Below, piece after piece: positions 24,639 through 36,951 of a stretch of 64,000 nucleotides of DNA. The notes beneath the pieces were generated by a model. That model saw only the letters and a program-made list of their open reading frames with translations, did no database searches and was not told where the DNA came from. Location of the stretch: assembly GCF_949987535.1 (NCBI RefSeq), contig NW_026646030.1:558001-622000 (forward strand). The letters run 5' to 3'. Every line of letters starts with the position of its first letter. The first letter of the stretch is position 1. The position numbers were made by a program, and so were the translations under genes. The DNA comes from Balaenoptera acutorostrata. Its lineage: Eukaryota > Chordata > Mammalia > Artiodactyla > Balaenopteridae.

Positions 24639-26397
24639 CAGGCACAGGTCACTCTATTTTCCCATCAGGAAGAAGAATTAACCACAGGCTTAGCCTGCCC
24701 TCTGGAACCAGAAGAGGGCCTGAAGCAATCCTGCGCTTTTGCGGCCAGCTCCCAAAAAAGCGACTTGAAAAATGGAGCTTAGGGGCACTGCAATTCACAA
24801 ACCTGCAGAGTTATAAATGATAACTCTCGTCCACAAATATATTGAGGGAAGGCAACGAAGAGGATTTGAAAGCAAGGCAGAATTGCAGGAAACAGATTTC
24901 AGGAGGTAGATTCGAATCGCCTTGAAAGCACATGAACAGTGGCAAAACGTGGACAATGATGCCCTTGGCCAAAAAGGGCGTATGCGTTTTTTCCTGAATA
25001 TATTCAGGAAAAAACGCATACGCCCTTTTTGGCCAACCAAGCAACCTGGAAAGGCAAATCAGCGCTCCAAAGAAGTCTCGCTTCCCAGCGGGCAAAAGGG
25101 CCATGCGGAAAAAATGTCCAAACCAGAAATGCAGGACCGGCCATGGAGAAATGGGAGCCTTGCGACGCTGATGGGCGGGATGTAAATTGCCAACAGCCAC
25201 TCTGGAGAAGTGTACGGTGTGTCCTGAAACATCTAAAAAACACAGCTTAGAGAGCATAGGGCACTTCCACGCATGGGCGTATAAATTGGGAAAACTAAAA
25301 ATCAGCAAGACACAGGCACCCCAAAGTTTAGGGCTGCTCTGTTGACAAGAACCCCCACTTCATTACACCTTAAATATCCTGGGAAAGAGAAAAATGGATA
25401 AAGAAGTTGTGGTCCTCATGTACAATGGAATATCACTCAGCCATGAAATCAACGTCATAAGGCTAGTAGCAGCACGTTGAGTGGATTTAGGCACGACGAT
25501 TCTAAGTGAAATAAGTCACACAGAGAAAGACACTTATCATAAGATATCACTTATAGAGGGAATGTAAAAACCGCTACACTTGACCTGAATGACAAAACAG
25601 AAGAGAGTCACACGTTTAGAAAACACACTATGGCTGCTGAACGGGAAAGGTGAGGTGGGGTGATGCATAAAACAAGGGTTTCAAATTAGCTCAGATACCG
25701 TTCCATAAACCCAATATGTAATAGACAAGACCTACTCCTTGCTCAGTGGACTGGACTCAACACCCCCTATTCACCGCACAAGAATATATCTGACTAGTAA
25801 GAATCTTCAGACCTATGTATTGATATCTCTCTGTAAGTGAGTCAAGGGGGTGTAAAGCGGCATAAACACAGCCGTGAAAAGCAGCTAAACCCCATTATAA
25901 AAATAAATGACTTTTCAAAACCCGTGAAACAAAGACAGTGAAAGAGAGAGAAATTCTTACACAATTTGTTCAGGGGCTGTGATGCAACCTGGATTGACCA
26001 TATCTAGACCCACAGCTGATTGAGACATAAGGGTGGACACTCTTGGGGCTCAGAGGTTTGGTGAGGTTGCATGAGCCAACGCAGACCCTTTAAAGTAATA
26101 CTGCATGGTACCCATCCCATGGGTCCCAAATCTCCAGGTTCAAGGGCATCTTCCTACATCGAAAACATGCATGAGAAACCCAGAAGATGGTACACCGTGT
26201 GATCGGGAAAGGTTTCTAAAACACACCTCATTTCTCATCTCCTTGTGCTCGGGTTCGCCATTCCAGCCGCTTTACTAGCCATCTCCCTCCTTGGAGAATC
26301 AGCACCTTTAACCTCCTGTTCCGTACAGGTTGCAATTTGTCCTGAGGATGAACGGGAAGAGGGGGAACCAATGAGAGACTAGCTCTAGGTGTTGGGA
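24639..26397 (+). repeat. Satellite monomer 15 (last of the left domain)
   Basis: 1,759 bp. Palindrome 24965-25036 is perfect. This is the last monomer with cctgaaacatct; all later ones have cctgaaacgtct. Private bases: gaacagtggc, cttgcgacgctg, gcacgttgagtgg and aaaaatgtcc (one base shorter). Confidence 0.95.
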
Positions 26398-28157
26398 CAG
26401 GCACAGGTCACTCTATTTTCCCATCAGGAAGAAGAATTAACCACAGGCTTAGCCTGCCCTCTGGAACCAGAATAGGGCCTGAAGCAATCCTGCGCTTTTG
26501 CGGCCAGCTCCCAAAAAAGCGACTTGAAAAATGGAGCTCAGGGGCACTGCAATTCCCAAACCTGCAGATTTATAAATGATAACTCTCGTCCACAAATATA
26601 TTGAGGGAAGGCAACGAAGAGGATTTGAAAGCAAGGCAGAATTGCAGGAAACAGATTTCAGGAGGTAGATTCGTATCGCCTTGAAAGCACATGAAAAGCG
26701 GCAAAACGTGGACAATAATGCCCTTGGCCAAAAAGGACGTATGCGTTTTTTCCTGAATGTATTCAGGAAAAAACGCATACGCCCTTTTTGGCCAACCAAG
26801 CAACCTGGCAAGGCAAATCAGCGGTCCAAAGAAGTCTCGCTTCCCAGCGGGCAAAAGGGCCATGCGGAGAAAAGTGTCCAAACCAGAAATGCAGGACCGG
26901 CCATGGAGAAATGGGAGCCTTGCTACGCTGATGGGCGGGATGTAAATTGCCAACAGCCAACCTGGAGAAGTGTACAGTGTTTCCTGAAACGTCTAAAAAA
27001 CACAGCTTAGAGAGCATATGGCACTTCCACGCATGGGCGTATAAACTGGGAAAACTAAAAATCAGCAAGACACAGGCACCCCAAAGTTTAGGGCTGCTCT
27101 GTTGACAAGAACCCCCACTTCATTACACCTTAAATATCCTAGGAAAGAGAAAAATGGATACAGAAGTTGTGGTCCTCATGTACAATGGAATATAACTCAG
27201 CCTTGAAATCAACGTCATAAGGCTAGTAGCAGCACGATGAGTGGATTTAGGTACGACGATTCTAAATGAAATAAGTCACACAGAAAAAGACACTTATCAT
27301 AAGATATCACTTATAGAGGGAATGTAAAAACCGCTACACTTGACCTGAATGACAAAACAGAAGAGAGTCACACGTTTAGAAAACACACTATGGCTGCTGA
27401 ACGGGAAAGGTGAGGTGGGGTGATGCATAAAACAACGGTTTCAAATTAGCTCAGATACCGTTCCATAAACCCAATATGTAATAGACAAGACCTACTCCTT
27501 GCTCAGTGAACTGGACTCAACACGCCCTATTCACCGCACAAGAATATATCTGACTAGTAAGAATCTTCAAACCTATGTATTGATATCTCTCTGTAAGTGA
27601 GTCAAGGGGGTGTAAAGCAGCATAAACACAGCCGTGAAAAGCAGCTAAACCACATTAAAAAAATAAATGACTTTTCAAAACCCGCGAAACAAAGACAGTG
27701 AAAGAGAGAGAAATTCTTACACAATTCGTTCAGGGTCTGTGATGCAACCTGGATTGACCATATCTAGACCCACAGCTGATTGAGACATAAGGGTGGACAC
27801 TCTTGGGGCTGAGAGGTTTGGTGAGGTTGGGTGAGCCAACGCAGACCCTTTAAAGTAATACTGCATGGTACCCATCCCATGGGTCCCAAATCTCCAGGTT
27901 CAAGGGCATCTTCCTACGTCGAAAACATGCATGAGAAACCCAGAAGATGGTACACCGTGTGATCGGGAAAGGTTTCTAAAACACACCTCATTTCTCATCT
28001 CCTTGTGCTCGGGTTCGCCATTCCAGCCGCTTTACTAGCCATCTCCCTCCTTGGAGAATCAGCACCTTTATGCTCCTGTTCCGTACAGGTTGCAATTTGT
28101 CCTGAGGATGAACGGGAAGAGGGGTAACCAATGAGAGACTAGCTCTAGGTGTTGGGA
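26398..28157 (+). repeat. Satellite monomer 16 (first of the right domain)
   Basis: 1,760 bp. Palindrome 26724-26795 has the GT-type centre gaatgtattc and aaaggacg in the left arm. Flank cctggcaaggc is shared with monomers 30, 31 and 33; cctgcagatttataaatg with monomer 32; ccaacctggagaag with monomer 31. Confidence 0.95.
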
Positions 28158-29916
28158 CAGGCACAGGTCACTCTATTTTCCCATCAGGAAGAAGAATTAA
28201 CCACAGGCTTAGCCTGCCCTCTGGAACCAGAATAGGGCCTGAAGCAATCCTGCGCTTTTGCGGCCAGCTCCCAAAAAAGCGACTTGAAAAATGGAGCTCA
28301 GGGGCACTGCAATTCACAAACCTGCAGAGTTATAAATGATAACTCTCGTCCACAAATATATTGAGGGAAGGCAACGAAGAGGATTTGAAAGCAAGGCAGA
28401 ATTGCAGGAAACAGATTTCAGGAGGTAGATTCGAATCGCCTTGAAAGCACATGAAAAGCGGCAAAACGTGGACAATGAGGCCCTTGGCCAAAAAGGGCGT
28501 ATGCGTTTTTTCCTGAATATATTCAGGAAAAAACGCATACGCCCTTTTTGGCCAACCAAGCAACCTGGAAAGGCAAATCAGCGCTCCAAAGAAGTCTGGC
28601 TTCCCAGCGGGCAAAAGGGCCATGCGGAAAAAAGTGTCCAAACCAGAAATGCAGGACCGGCCATGGAGAAATGGGAGCCTTGCTACGCTGATGGGCGGGA
28701 TGTAAATTGCCAACAGCCACTCTGGAGAAGTGTACGGTGTGTCCTGAAACGTCTAAAAAACACAGCTTAGAGAGCATACGGCACTTCCACGCAAGGGCGT
28801 ATAAATTGGGAAAACTAAAAATCAGCAAGACACAGGCACCCCAAAGTTTAGGGCTGCTCTGTTGACAAGAAACCCCACTTCATTACACCTTAAATATCCT
28901 AGGAAAGAGAAAAATGGATAAAGAAGTTGTGGTCCTCATGTACAATGGATATCACTCAGCCATGAAATCAACGTCATAAGGCTAGAGGCAGCACGATGAG
29001 TGGATTTAGGTACGACGATTCTAAGTGAAATAAGTCACACAGAAAAAGACACTTATCATAAGATATCACTTATGGTGGGAATGTAACAACCGCTACACTT
29101 GACCTGAATGACAAAACAGAAGAGAGTCACACGTTTAGAAAACACACTATGGCTGCTGAACGGGAAAGGTGAGGTGGGGTGATGCATAAAACAAGGGTTT
29201 CAAATTAGCTCAGATACCGTTCCATAAACCCAATATGTAATAGACAAGACCTACTCCTTGCTCAGTGAACTGGACTCAACACCCCCTATTCACCGCACAA
29301 GAATATATCTGACTAGTAAGAATCTTCAAACCTATGTATTGATATCTCTCTGTAAGTGAGTCAAGGGGGTGTAAAGCAGCATAAACACAGCCGTGAAAAG
29401 CAGCTAAACCACATTATAAAAATAAATGACTTTTCAAAACCCGTGAAACAAAGACAGTGAAAGAGAGAGAAATTCTTACACAATTCGTTCAGGGGCTGTG
29501 ATGCAACCTGGATTGACCATATCTAGACCCACAGCTGATTGAGACATAAGGGTGGACACTCTTGGGGCTGAGAGGTTTGGTGAGGTTGGGTGAGCCAACG
29601 CAGACCCTTTAAAGTAATACTGCATGGTACCCATCCCATGGGTCCCAAATCTCCAGGTTCAAGGGCATCTTCCTACGTCGAAAACATGCATGAGAAACCC
29701 AGAAGATGGTACACCGTGTGATCGGGAAAGTTTTCTAAAACACACCTCATTTCTCATCTCCTTGTGCTCGGGTTCGCCATTCCAGCCGCTTTACTAGCCA
29801 TCTCCCTCCTTGGAGAATCAGCACCTTTAAGCTCCTGTTCCGTACAGGTTGCAATTTGTCCTGAGGATGAACGGGAAGAGGGGGAACCAATGAGAGACTA
29901 GCTCTAGGTGTTGGGA
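28158..29916 (+). repeat. Satellite monomer 17
   Basis: 1,759 bp. Palindrome 28484-28555 is perfect. The tail reads ttatggtgggaatgtaacaa, shared with monomers 19 and 32. It is preceded by the unusual ggggtaaccaatg at the end of monomer 16, which recurs only before monomer 32. Confidence 0.95.
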
Positions 29917-31675
29917 CAGGCACAGGTCACTCTATTTTCCCATCAGGAAGAAGAATTAACCACAGGCTTAGCCTGCCCTCTGGAACCAGAACAGGGCCTG
30001 AAGCAATCCTGTGCTTTTGCGGCCAGCTCCCAAAAAAGCGACTTGAAAAATGGAGCTCAGGGGCACTGCAATTCACAAACCTGCAGAGTTATAAATGATA
30101 ACTCTCGTCCACAAATATATTGAGGGAAGGCAACGAAGAGGATTTGAAAGCAAGGCAGAATTGCAGGAAACAGATTTCAGGAGGTAGATTCGAATCGCCT
30201 TGAAAGCACATGAAAAGCGGCAAAACGTGGACAATGAGGCCCTTGGCCAAAAAGGGCGTATGCGTTTTTTCCTGAATATATTCAGGAAAAAACGCATACG
30301 CCCTTTTTGGCCAACCAAGCAACCTGGAAAGGCAAATCAGCGCTCCAAAGAAGTCTGGCTTCCCAGCGGGCAAAAGGGCCATGCGGAAAAAAGTGTCCAA
30401 ACCAGAAATGCAGGACCGGCCATGGAGAAATGGGAGCCTTGCTACGCTGATGGGCGGGATGTAAATTGCCAACAGCCACTCTGGAGAAGTGTACGGTGTG
30501 TCCTGAAACGTCTAAAAAACACAGCTTAGAGAGCATACGGCACTTCCACGCATGGGCGTATAAATTGGGAAAATTAAAATCAGCAAGACACAGGCACCCC
30601 AAAGTTTAGGGCTGCTCTGTTAACAAGGATCCCCACTTCATTACACCTTAAATATCCTAGGAAAGAGAAAAATGGATAAAGAAGTTGTGGTCCTCATGTA
30701 CAATGGAATATCACTCAGCCATGAAATCAACGTCATAAGGCTAGTAGCAGCACGATGAGTGGATTTAGGTACGACGATTCTAAGTGAAATAAGTCACACA
30801 GAAAAAGACACTTATCATAAGATATCAGTTATAGAGGGAATGTAAAAACCGCTACACTCGACCTGAATGACAAAACAGAAGAGAGTCACACGTTTAGAAA
30901 ACACACTATGGCTGCTGAACGGGAAAGGTGAGGTGGGGTGATGCATAAAACAAGGGTTTCAAATTAGCTCAGATACCGTTCCATAAACCCAATATGTAAT
31001 AGACAAGACCTACTCCTTGCTCAGTGAACTGGACTCAACACCCCCTATTCACCGCACAAGAATATATCTGACTAGTAAGAATCTTCAAACCTATGTATTG
31101 ATATCTCTCTGTAAGTGAGTCAAGGGGGTGTAAAGCAGCATAAACACAGCCGTGAAAAGCAGCTAAACCACATTATAAAAATAAATGACTTTTCAAAACC
31201 CGTGAAACAAAGACAGTGAAAGGGAGAGAAATTCTTACACAATTCGTTCAGGGGCTGTGATGCAACCTGGATTGACCATATCTAGACCCACAGCTGATTG
31301 AGACATAAGGGTGGACACTCTTGGGCCTGAGAGGTTTGGTGAGGTTGGGTGAGCCAACGCAGACCCTTTAAAGTAATACTGCATGGTACCCATCCCATGG
31401 GTCCCAAATCTCCAGGTTCAAGGGCATCTTCCTACGTTGAAAACATGCATGAGAAACCCAGAAGATGGTACACCGTGTGATCGGGAAAGGTTTCTAAAAC
31501 GCACCTCATTTCTCATCTCCTTGTGCTCGTGTTCTCCATTCCAGCCGCTTTACTAGCCATCTCCCTCCTTGGAGAATCAGCACCTTTAAGCTCCTGTTCC
31601 GTACAGGTTGCAATTTGTCCTGAGGATGAACGGGAAAAGGGGGAACCAATGAGAGACTAGCTCTAGGTGTTGGAA
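29917..31675 (+). repeat. Satellite monomer 18 (BamHI haplotype)
   Basis: 1,759 bp. Palindrome 30243-30314 is perfect. ttaacaaggatccc creates a BamHI site at 30627-30632. It also carries gaaaattaaaatcag, gatatcagttatag and ctacactcgacc. This haplotype recurs in monomers 33 and 36. Confidence 0.95.
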
Positions 31676-33434
31676 CAGGCACAGGTCACTCTATTTTACC
31701 ATCAGGAAGAAGAATTAACCACAGGCTTAGCCTGCCCTCTGGAACCAGAAGAGGGCCTGAAGCAATCCTGCGCTTTTGCGGCCAGCTCCCAAAAAAGCGA
31801 CTTGAAAAATGGAGCTCAGGGGCACTGCAATTCACAAACCTGTAGAGTTATAAATGATAACTCTCGTCCACAAATATATTGAGGGAAGGCAACGAAGAGG
31901 ATTTGAAAGCAAGGCAGAATTGCAGGAAACAGATTTCAGGAGGTAGATTCGAATCGCCTTGAAAGCACATGAAAAGGGGCAAAACGTGGACAATGAGGCC
32001 CTTGGCCAAAAAGGGCGTATGCGTTTTTTCCTGAATATATTCAGGAAAAAACGCATACGCCCTTTTTGGCCAACCAAGCAACCTGGAAAGGGAAATCAGC
32101 GCTCCAAAGAAGTCTCGCTTCCCAGCGGGCAAAAGGGCCATGCGGAAAAAAGTGTCCAAACCAGAAATGCAGGACCGGCCATGGAGAAATGGGAGCCTTG
32201 CTACGCTGATGGGCGGGATGTAAATTGCCAACAGCCACTCTGGAGAAGTGTACGGTGTGTCCTGAAACGTCTAAAAAACACAGCTTAGAGAGCATACGGC
32301 ACTTCCACGCAAGGGCGTATAAATTGGGAAAACTAAAAATCAGCAAGACACAGGCACCCCAAAGTTTAGGGCTGCTCTGTTGACAAGAAACCCCACTTCA
32401 TTACACCTTAAATATCCTAGGAAAGAGAAAAATGGATAAAGAAGTTGTGGTCCTCATGTACAATGGATATCACTCAGCCATGAAATCAACGTCATAAGGC
32501 TAGAGGCAGCACGATGAGTGGATTTAGGTACGACGATTCTAAGTGAAATAAGTCACACAGAAAAAGACACTTATCATAAGATATCACTTATGGTGGGAAT
32601 GTAACAACCGCTACACTTGACCTGAATGACAAAACAGAAGGGAGTCACACGTTTAGAAAACACACTATGGCTGCTGAACGGGAAAGGTGAGGTGCGGTGA
32701 TGCATAAAACAAGGGTTTCAAATTAGTTCAGATACCGTTCCATAAACCCAATATGTAATAGACAAGACCTACTCCTTGCTCAGTGAACTGGACTCAACAC
32801 CCCCTATTCACCGCACAAGAATATATCTGACTAGTAAGAATCTTCAAACCTATGTATTGATATCTCTCTGTAAGTGAGTCAAGGGGGTGTAAAGCAGCAT
32901 AAACACAGCCGTGAAAAGCAGCTAAACCACATTATAAAAATAAATGACTTTTCAAAACCCGTGAAACAAAGACAGTGAAAGAGAGAGAAATTCTTACACA
33001 ATTCGTTCAGGGGCTGTGATGCAACCTGGATTGACCATATCTAGACCCACAGCTGATTGAGACATAAGGGTGGACACTCTTGGGGCTGAGAGGTTTGGTG
33101 AGGTTGGGTGAGCCAACGCAGACCCTTTAAAGTAATACTGCATGGTACCCATCCCATGGGTCCCAAATCTCCAGGTTCAAGGGCATCTTCCTACGTCGAA
33201 AACATGCATGAGAAACCCAGAAGATGGTACACCGTGTGATCGGGAAAGTTTTCTAAAACACACCTCATTTCTCATCTCCTTGTGCTCGGGTTCGCCATTC
33301 CAGCCGCTTTACTAGCCATCTCCCTCCTTGGAGAATCAGCACCTTTAAGCTCCTGTTCTGTACAGGTTGCAATTTGTCCAGAGGATGAACGGGAAGAGGG
33401 GGAACCAATGAGAGACTAGCTCTAGGTGTTGGAA
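31676..33434 (+). repeat. Satellite monomer 19
   Basis: 1,759 bp. Palindrome 32002-32073 is perfect. The PstI site is lost (cctgtagag near 31840). Private tttaccatcagg. The tail has the ggtgggaatgtaacaacc variant of monomer 17, plus ggtgcggtga. Confidence 0.95.
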
Positions 33435-36212
33435 CAGGCACAGGTCACTCTATTTTCCCATCAGGAAGAAGAATTAACCACAGGCTTAGCCTGCCCTCTG
33501 GAACCAGAAGAGGGCCTGAAGCAATCCTGCGCTTTTGCGGCCAGCTCCCAAAAAAGCGACTTGAAAAATGGAGCTCAGGGGCACTGCAATTCACAAACCT
33601 GCAGAGTTATAAATGATAACTCTCGTCCACAAATATATTGAGGGAAGGCAACGAAGAGGATTTGAAAGCAAGGCAGAATTGCAGGAAACAGATTTCAGGA
33701 GGTAGATTCGAATCGCCTTGAAAGCACATGAAAAGGGGCAAAACGTGGACAATGATGCCCTTGGCCAAAAAAGGCGTATGCGTTTTTTCCTGAATATATT
33801 CAGGAAAAAACGCATACGCCCTTTTTGGCCAACCAAGCAACCTGGAAAGGCAAATCAGCGCTCCAAAGAAGTCTGGCTTCCAAGCGGGCAAAAGGGCCAC
33901 GCGGAAAAAAGTGTCCAAACCAGAAATGCAGGACCGGCCATGGAGAAATGGGAGCCTTGCTACGCTGATGAGCGGGATGTAAATTGCCAACAGCCACTCT
34001 GGAGAAGTGTACGGTGTGTCCTGAAACGTCTAAAAAACACAGCTTAGAGAGCATACGGCACTTCCACGCATGGGCGTATAAATTGGGAAAACTAAAAATC
34101 AGCAAGACACAGGCACCCCAAAGTTAGGGCTGCTCTGTTGACAAGAAACCCCACTTCATTACACCTTAAATATCCTAGGAAAGAGAAAAATGGATAAAGA
34201 AGTTGTGGTCCTCATGTACAATGGAATATCACTCAGCCATGAAATCAACGTCATAAGGCTAGTAGCAGCACGATGAGTGGATTTAGGTACGACGATTCTA
34301 AGTGAAATAAGTCACACAGAAAAAGACACTTATCATAAGATATCACTTAGAGAGGGAATGTAAAAACCGCTACACTTGACCTGAATGACAAAACAGAAGA
34401 GAGTCACACGTTTAGAAAACACACTATGGCTGCTGAACGGGAAAGGTTAGGTGGGGTGATGCATAAAACAAGGGTTTCAAATTAGCTCAGATACCGTTCC
34501 ATAAACCCAATATGTAATAGACAAGACCTACTCCTTGCTCAGTGAACTGGACTCAACACCCCCTATTCACCGCACAAGAATATATCTGACTAGTAAGAAT
34601 CTTCAAACCTATGTATTGATATCTCTCTGTAAGTGAGTCAAGGGGGTGTAAAGCAGCATAAACACAGCCATGAAAAGCAGCTAAACCCCATTATAAAAAT
34701 AAATGACTTTTCAAAACCCGTGAAACAAAGACAGTGAAATAGAGAGAAATTCTTACACAATTCGTTCAGGGGCTGTGATGCAACCTGGAATGACCATATC
34801 TAGACCCACAGCTGATTGAGACATAAGGGTGGACACTCTTGGGGCTGAGAGGTTTGGTGAGGTTGGGTGAGCCAACGCAGACCCTTTAAAGTAATACTGC
34901 ATGGTACCCATCCCATGGGTCCCAAATCTCCAGGTTCAAGGGCATCTTCCTACGTCGAAAACATGCATGAGAAACCCAGAAGATGGTACACCGTGTGATC
35001 GGGAAAGGTTTCTAAAACGCACCTCATTTCTCATCTGATTGTGCTCGGGTTCGCCATTCCAGCCGCTTTACTAGCCATCTCCCTCCTTGGAGAATCAGCA
35101 CCTTTAAGCTCCTGTTCCGTACAGGTTGCAATTTGTCCTGAGGATGAACGGGAAGAGGGGGAACCAATGAGAGACTAGCTCTAGGTGTTGGGACAGGCAC
35201 ATGTCACTCTATTTTCCCATCAGGAAGAAGAATTAACCACAGGCGTAGCCTTCCCTCTGGAACCAGAAGAGGGCCTGAAGCAATCCTGCGCTTTTGCGGC
35301 CAGCTCTCAACAAAGCGACTTGAAAAATGGAGCTCAGGGTCACTGCAATTCACAAACCTGCAGTGTTATAAATGATAACTCTCGTCCACAAATATATTGA
35401 GGGAAGGCAACGAAGAGAATTTGAAAGCAAGGCAGAATTGCAGGAAACAGATTTCAGGAGGTAGATTCGAATCGCCTTGAAAGCACATGAAAAGCGGCAA
35501 AACGTGGACAATGAGGCCCTTGGCCAAAAAGGGCGTATGCGTTTTTTCCTGAATATATTCAGGAAAAAACGCATACGCCCTTTTTGGCCAACCAAGCAAC
35601 CTGGAAAGGCAAATCAGCGCTCCAAAGAAGTCTGGCTTCCCAGCGGGCAAAAGGGCCATGCGGAAAAAAGTGTCCAAACCAGAAATGCAGGACCGGCCAT
35701 GGAGAAATGGGAGCCTTGCTACGCTGATGGGCGGGATGTAAATTGCCAACAGCCACTCTAGAGAAGTGTACGGTGTGTCCTGAAACGTCTAAAAAACACA
35801 GGTAGAGAGCATACGGCACTTCCACGCATGGGCGTATAAATTGGGAAAACTAAAAATCAGCAAGACACAGGCACCCCAAAGTTTAGGGCTGCTCTGTTGA
35901 CAAGAACCCCCACTTCATTACACCTTAAATATCCTAGGAAAGAGAAAAATGGATAAAGAAGTTGTGGTCCTCATGTACAATTGATATCACTCAGCTATGA
36001 AATCAACGTCATAAGGCTAGAGGCAGCACGATGAGTGGATTTAGGTACGACGATTCTAAGTGAAATAAGTCACACAGAAAAAGACACTTATCATAAGATA
36101 TCACTTATGGAGGGAATGTAAAAACCGCTACACTTGACCTGAATGACAAAACAGAAGAGAGTCACACGTTTAGAAAACACACTATGGCTGCTGAACGGGA
36201 AAGGTGAGGTGG
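32696..36212 (+). repeat. Dimer tandem duplication, copy 1 (3,517 bp)
   Basis: Covers the end of monomer 19, monomer 20 and most of monomer 21. It is repeated immediately downstream at 36213-39729 with no difference in the stretches compared. The true breakpoint lies anywhere in 32696-32727, where copies cannot be told apart. Confidence 0.9.
33435..35193 (+). repeat. Satellite monomer 20
   Basis: 1,759 bp. Palindrome 33761-33832 has one mismatch (aaaaaaggcg). Subfamily marks: ctgatgagcgg, caaagttagggc, cacttagagagg, aggttaggtgg, gaaatagagag and ctggaatgacc. Monomer 22 is its exact partner; 34 and 35 are close relatives. Confidence 0.95.
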
Positions 36213-36951
36213 GGTGATGCATAAAACAAGGGTTTCAAATTAGTTCAGATACCGTTCCATAAACCCAATATGTAATAGACAAGACCTACTCCTTGCTCAG
36301 TGAACTGGACTCAACACCCCCTATTCACCGCACAAGAATATATCTGACTAGTAAGAATCTTCAAACCTATGTATTGATATCTCTCTGTAAGTGAGTCAAG
36401 GGGGTGTAAAGCAGCATAAACACAGCCGTGAAAAGCAGCTAAACCACATTATAAAAATAAATGACTTTTCAAAACCCGTGAAACAAAGACAGTGAAAGAG
36501 AGAGAAATTCTTACACAATTCGTTCAGGGGCTGTGATGCAACCTGGATTGACCATATCTAGACCCACAGCTGATTGAGACATAAGGGTGGACACTCTTGG
36601 GGCTGAGAGGTTTGGTGAGGTTGGGTGAGCCAACGCAGACCCTTTAAAGTAATACTGCATGGTACCCATCCCATGGGTCCCAAATCTCCAGGTTCAAGGG
36701 CATCTTCCTACGTCGAAAACATGCATGAGAAACCCAGAAGATGGTACACCGTGTGATCGGGAAAGTTTTCTAAAACACACCTCATTTCTCATCTCCTTGT
36801 GCTCGGGTTCGCCATTCCAGCCGCTTTACTAGCCATCTCCCTCCTTGGAGAATCAGCACCTTTAAGCTCCTGTTCTGTACAGGTTGCAATTTGTCCAGAG
36901 GATGAACGGGAAGAGGGGGAACCAATGAGAGACTAGCTCTAGGTGTTGGAA
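35194..36951 (+). repeat. Satellite monomer 21
   Basis: 1,758 bp. Palindrome 35520-35591 is perfect. Marks: caggcacatgtcac, aggcgtagccttccctc, tctcaacaaagcg, gcagtgttata, cactctagagaag and acacaggtagag. Same type as monomers 23 and 27. Confidence 0.95.

Larger units (their letters stand above)
17291..24761 (+). repeat. Pentamer higher-order block, copy 2
   Basis: Second copy of 8490-15960. Only scattered substitutions were noticed over ~7.4 kb, for example in monomers 12 and 14. The right edge is diffuse: beyond about 24.76 kb, monomer 15 still shares agtggcaaaacg with monomer 10 but differs at several other sites. Confidence 0.9.
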
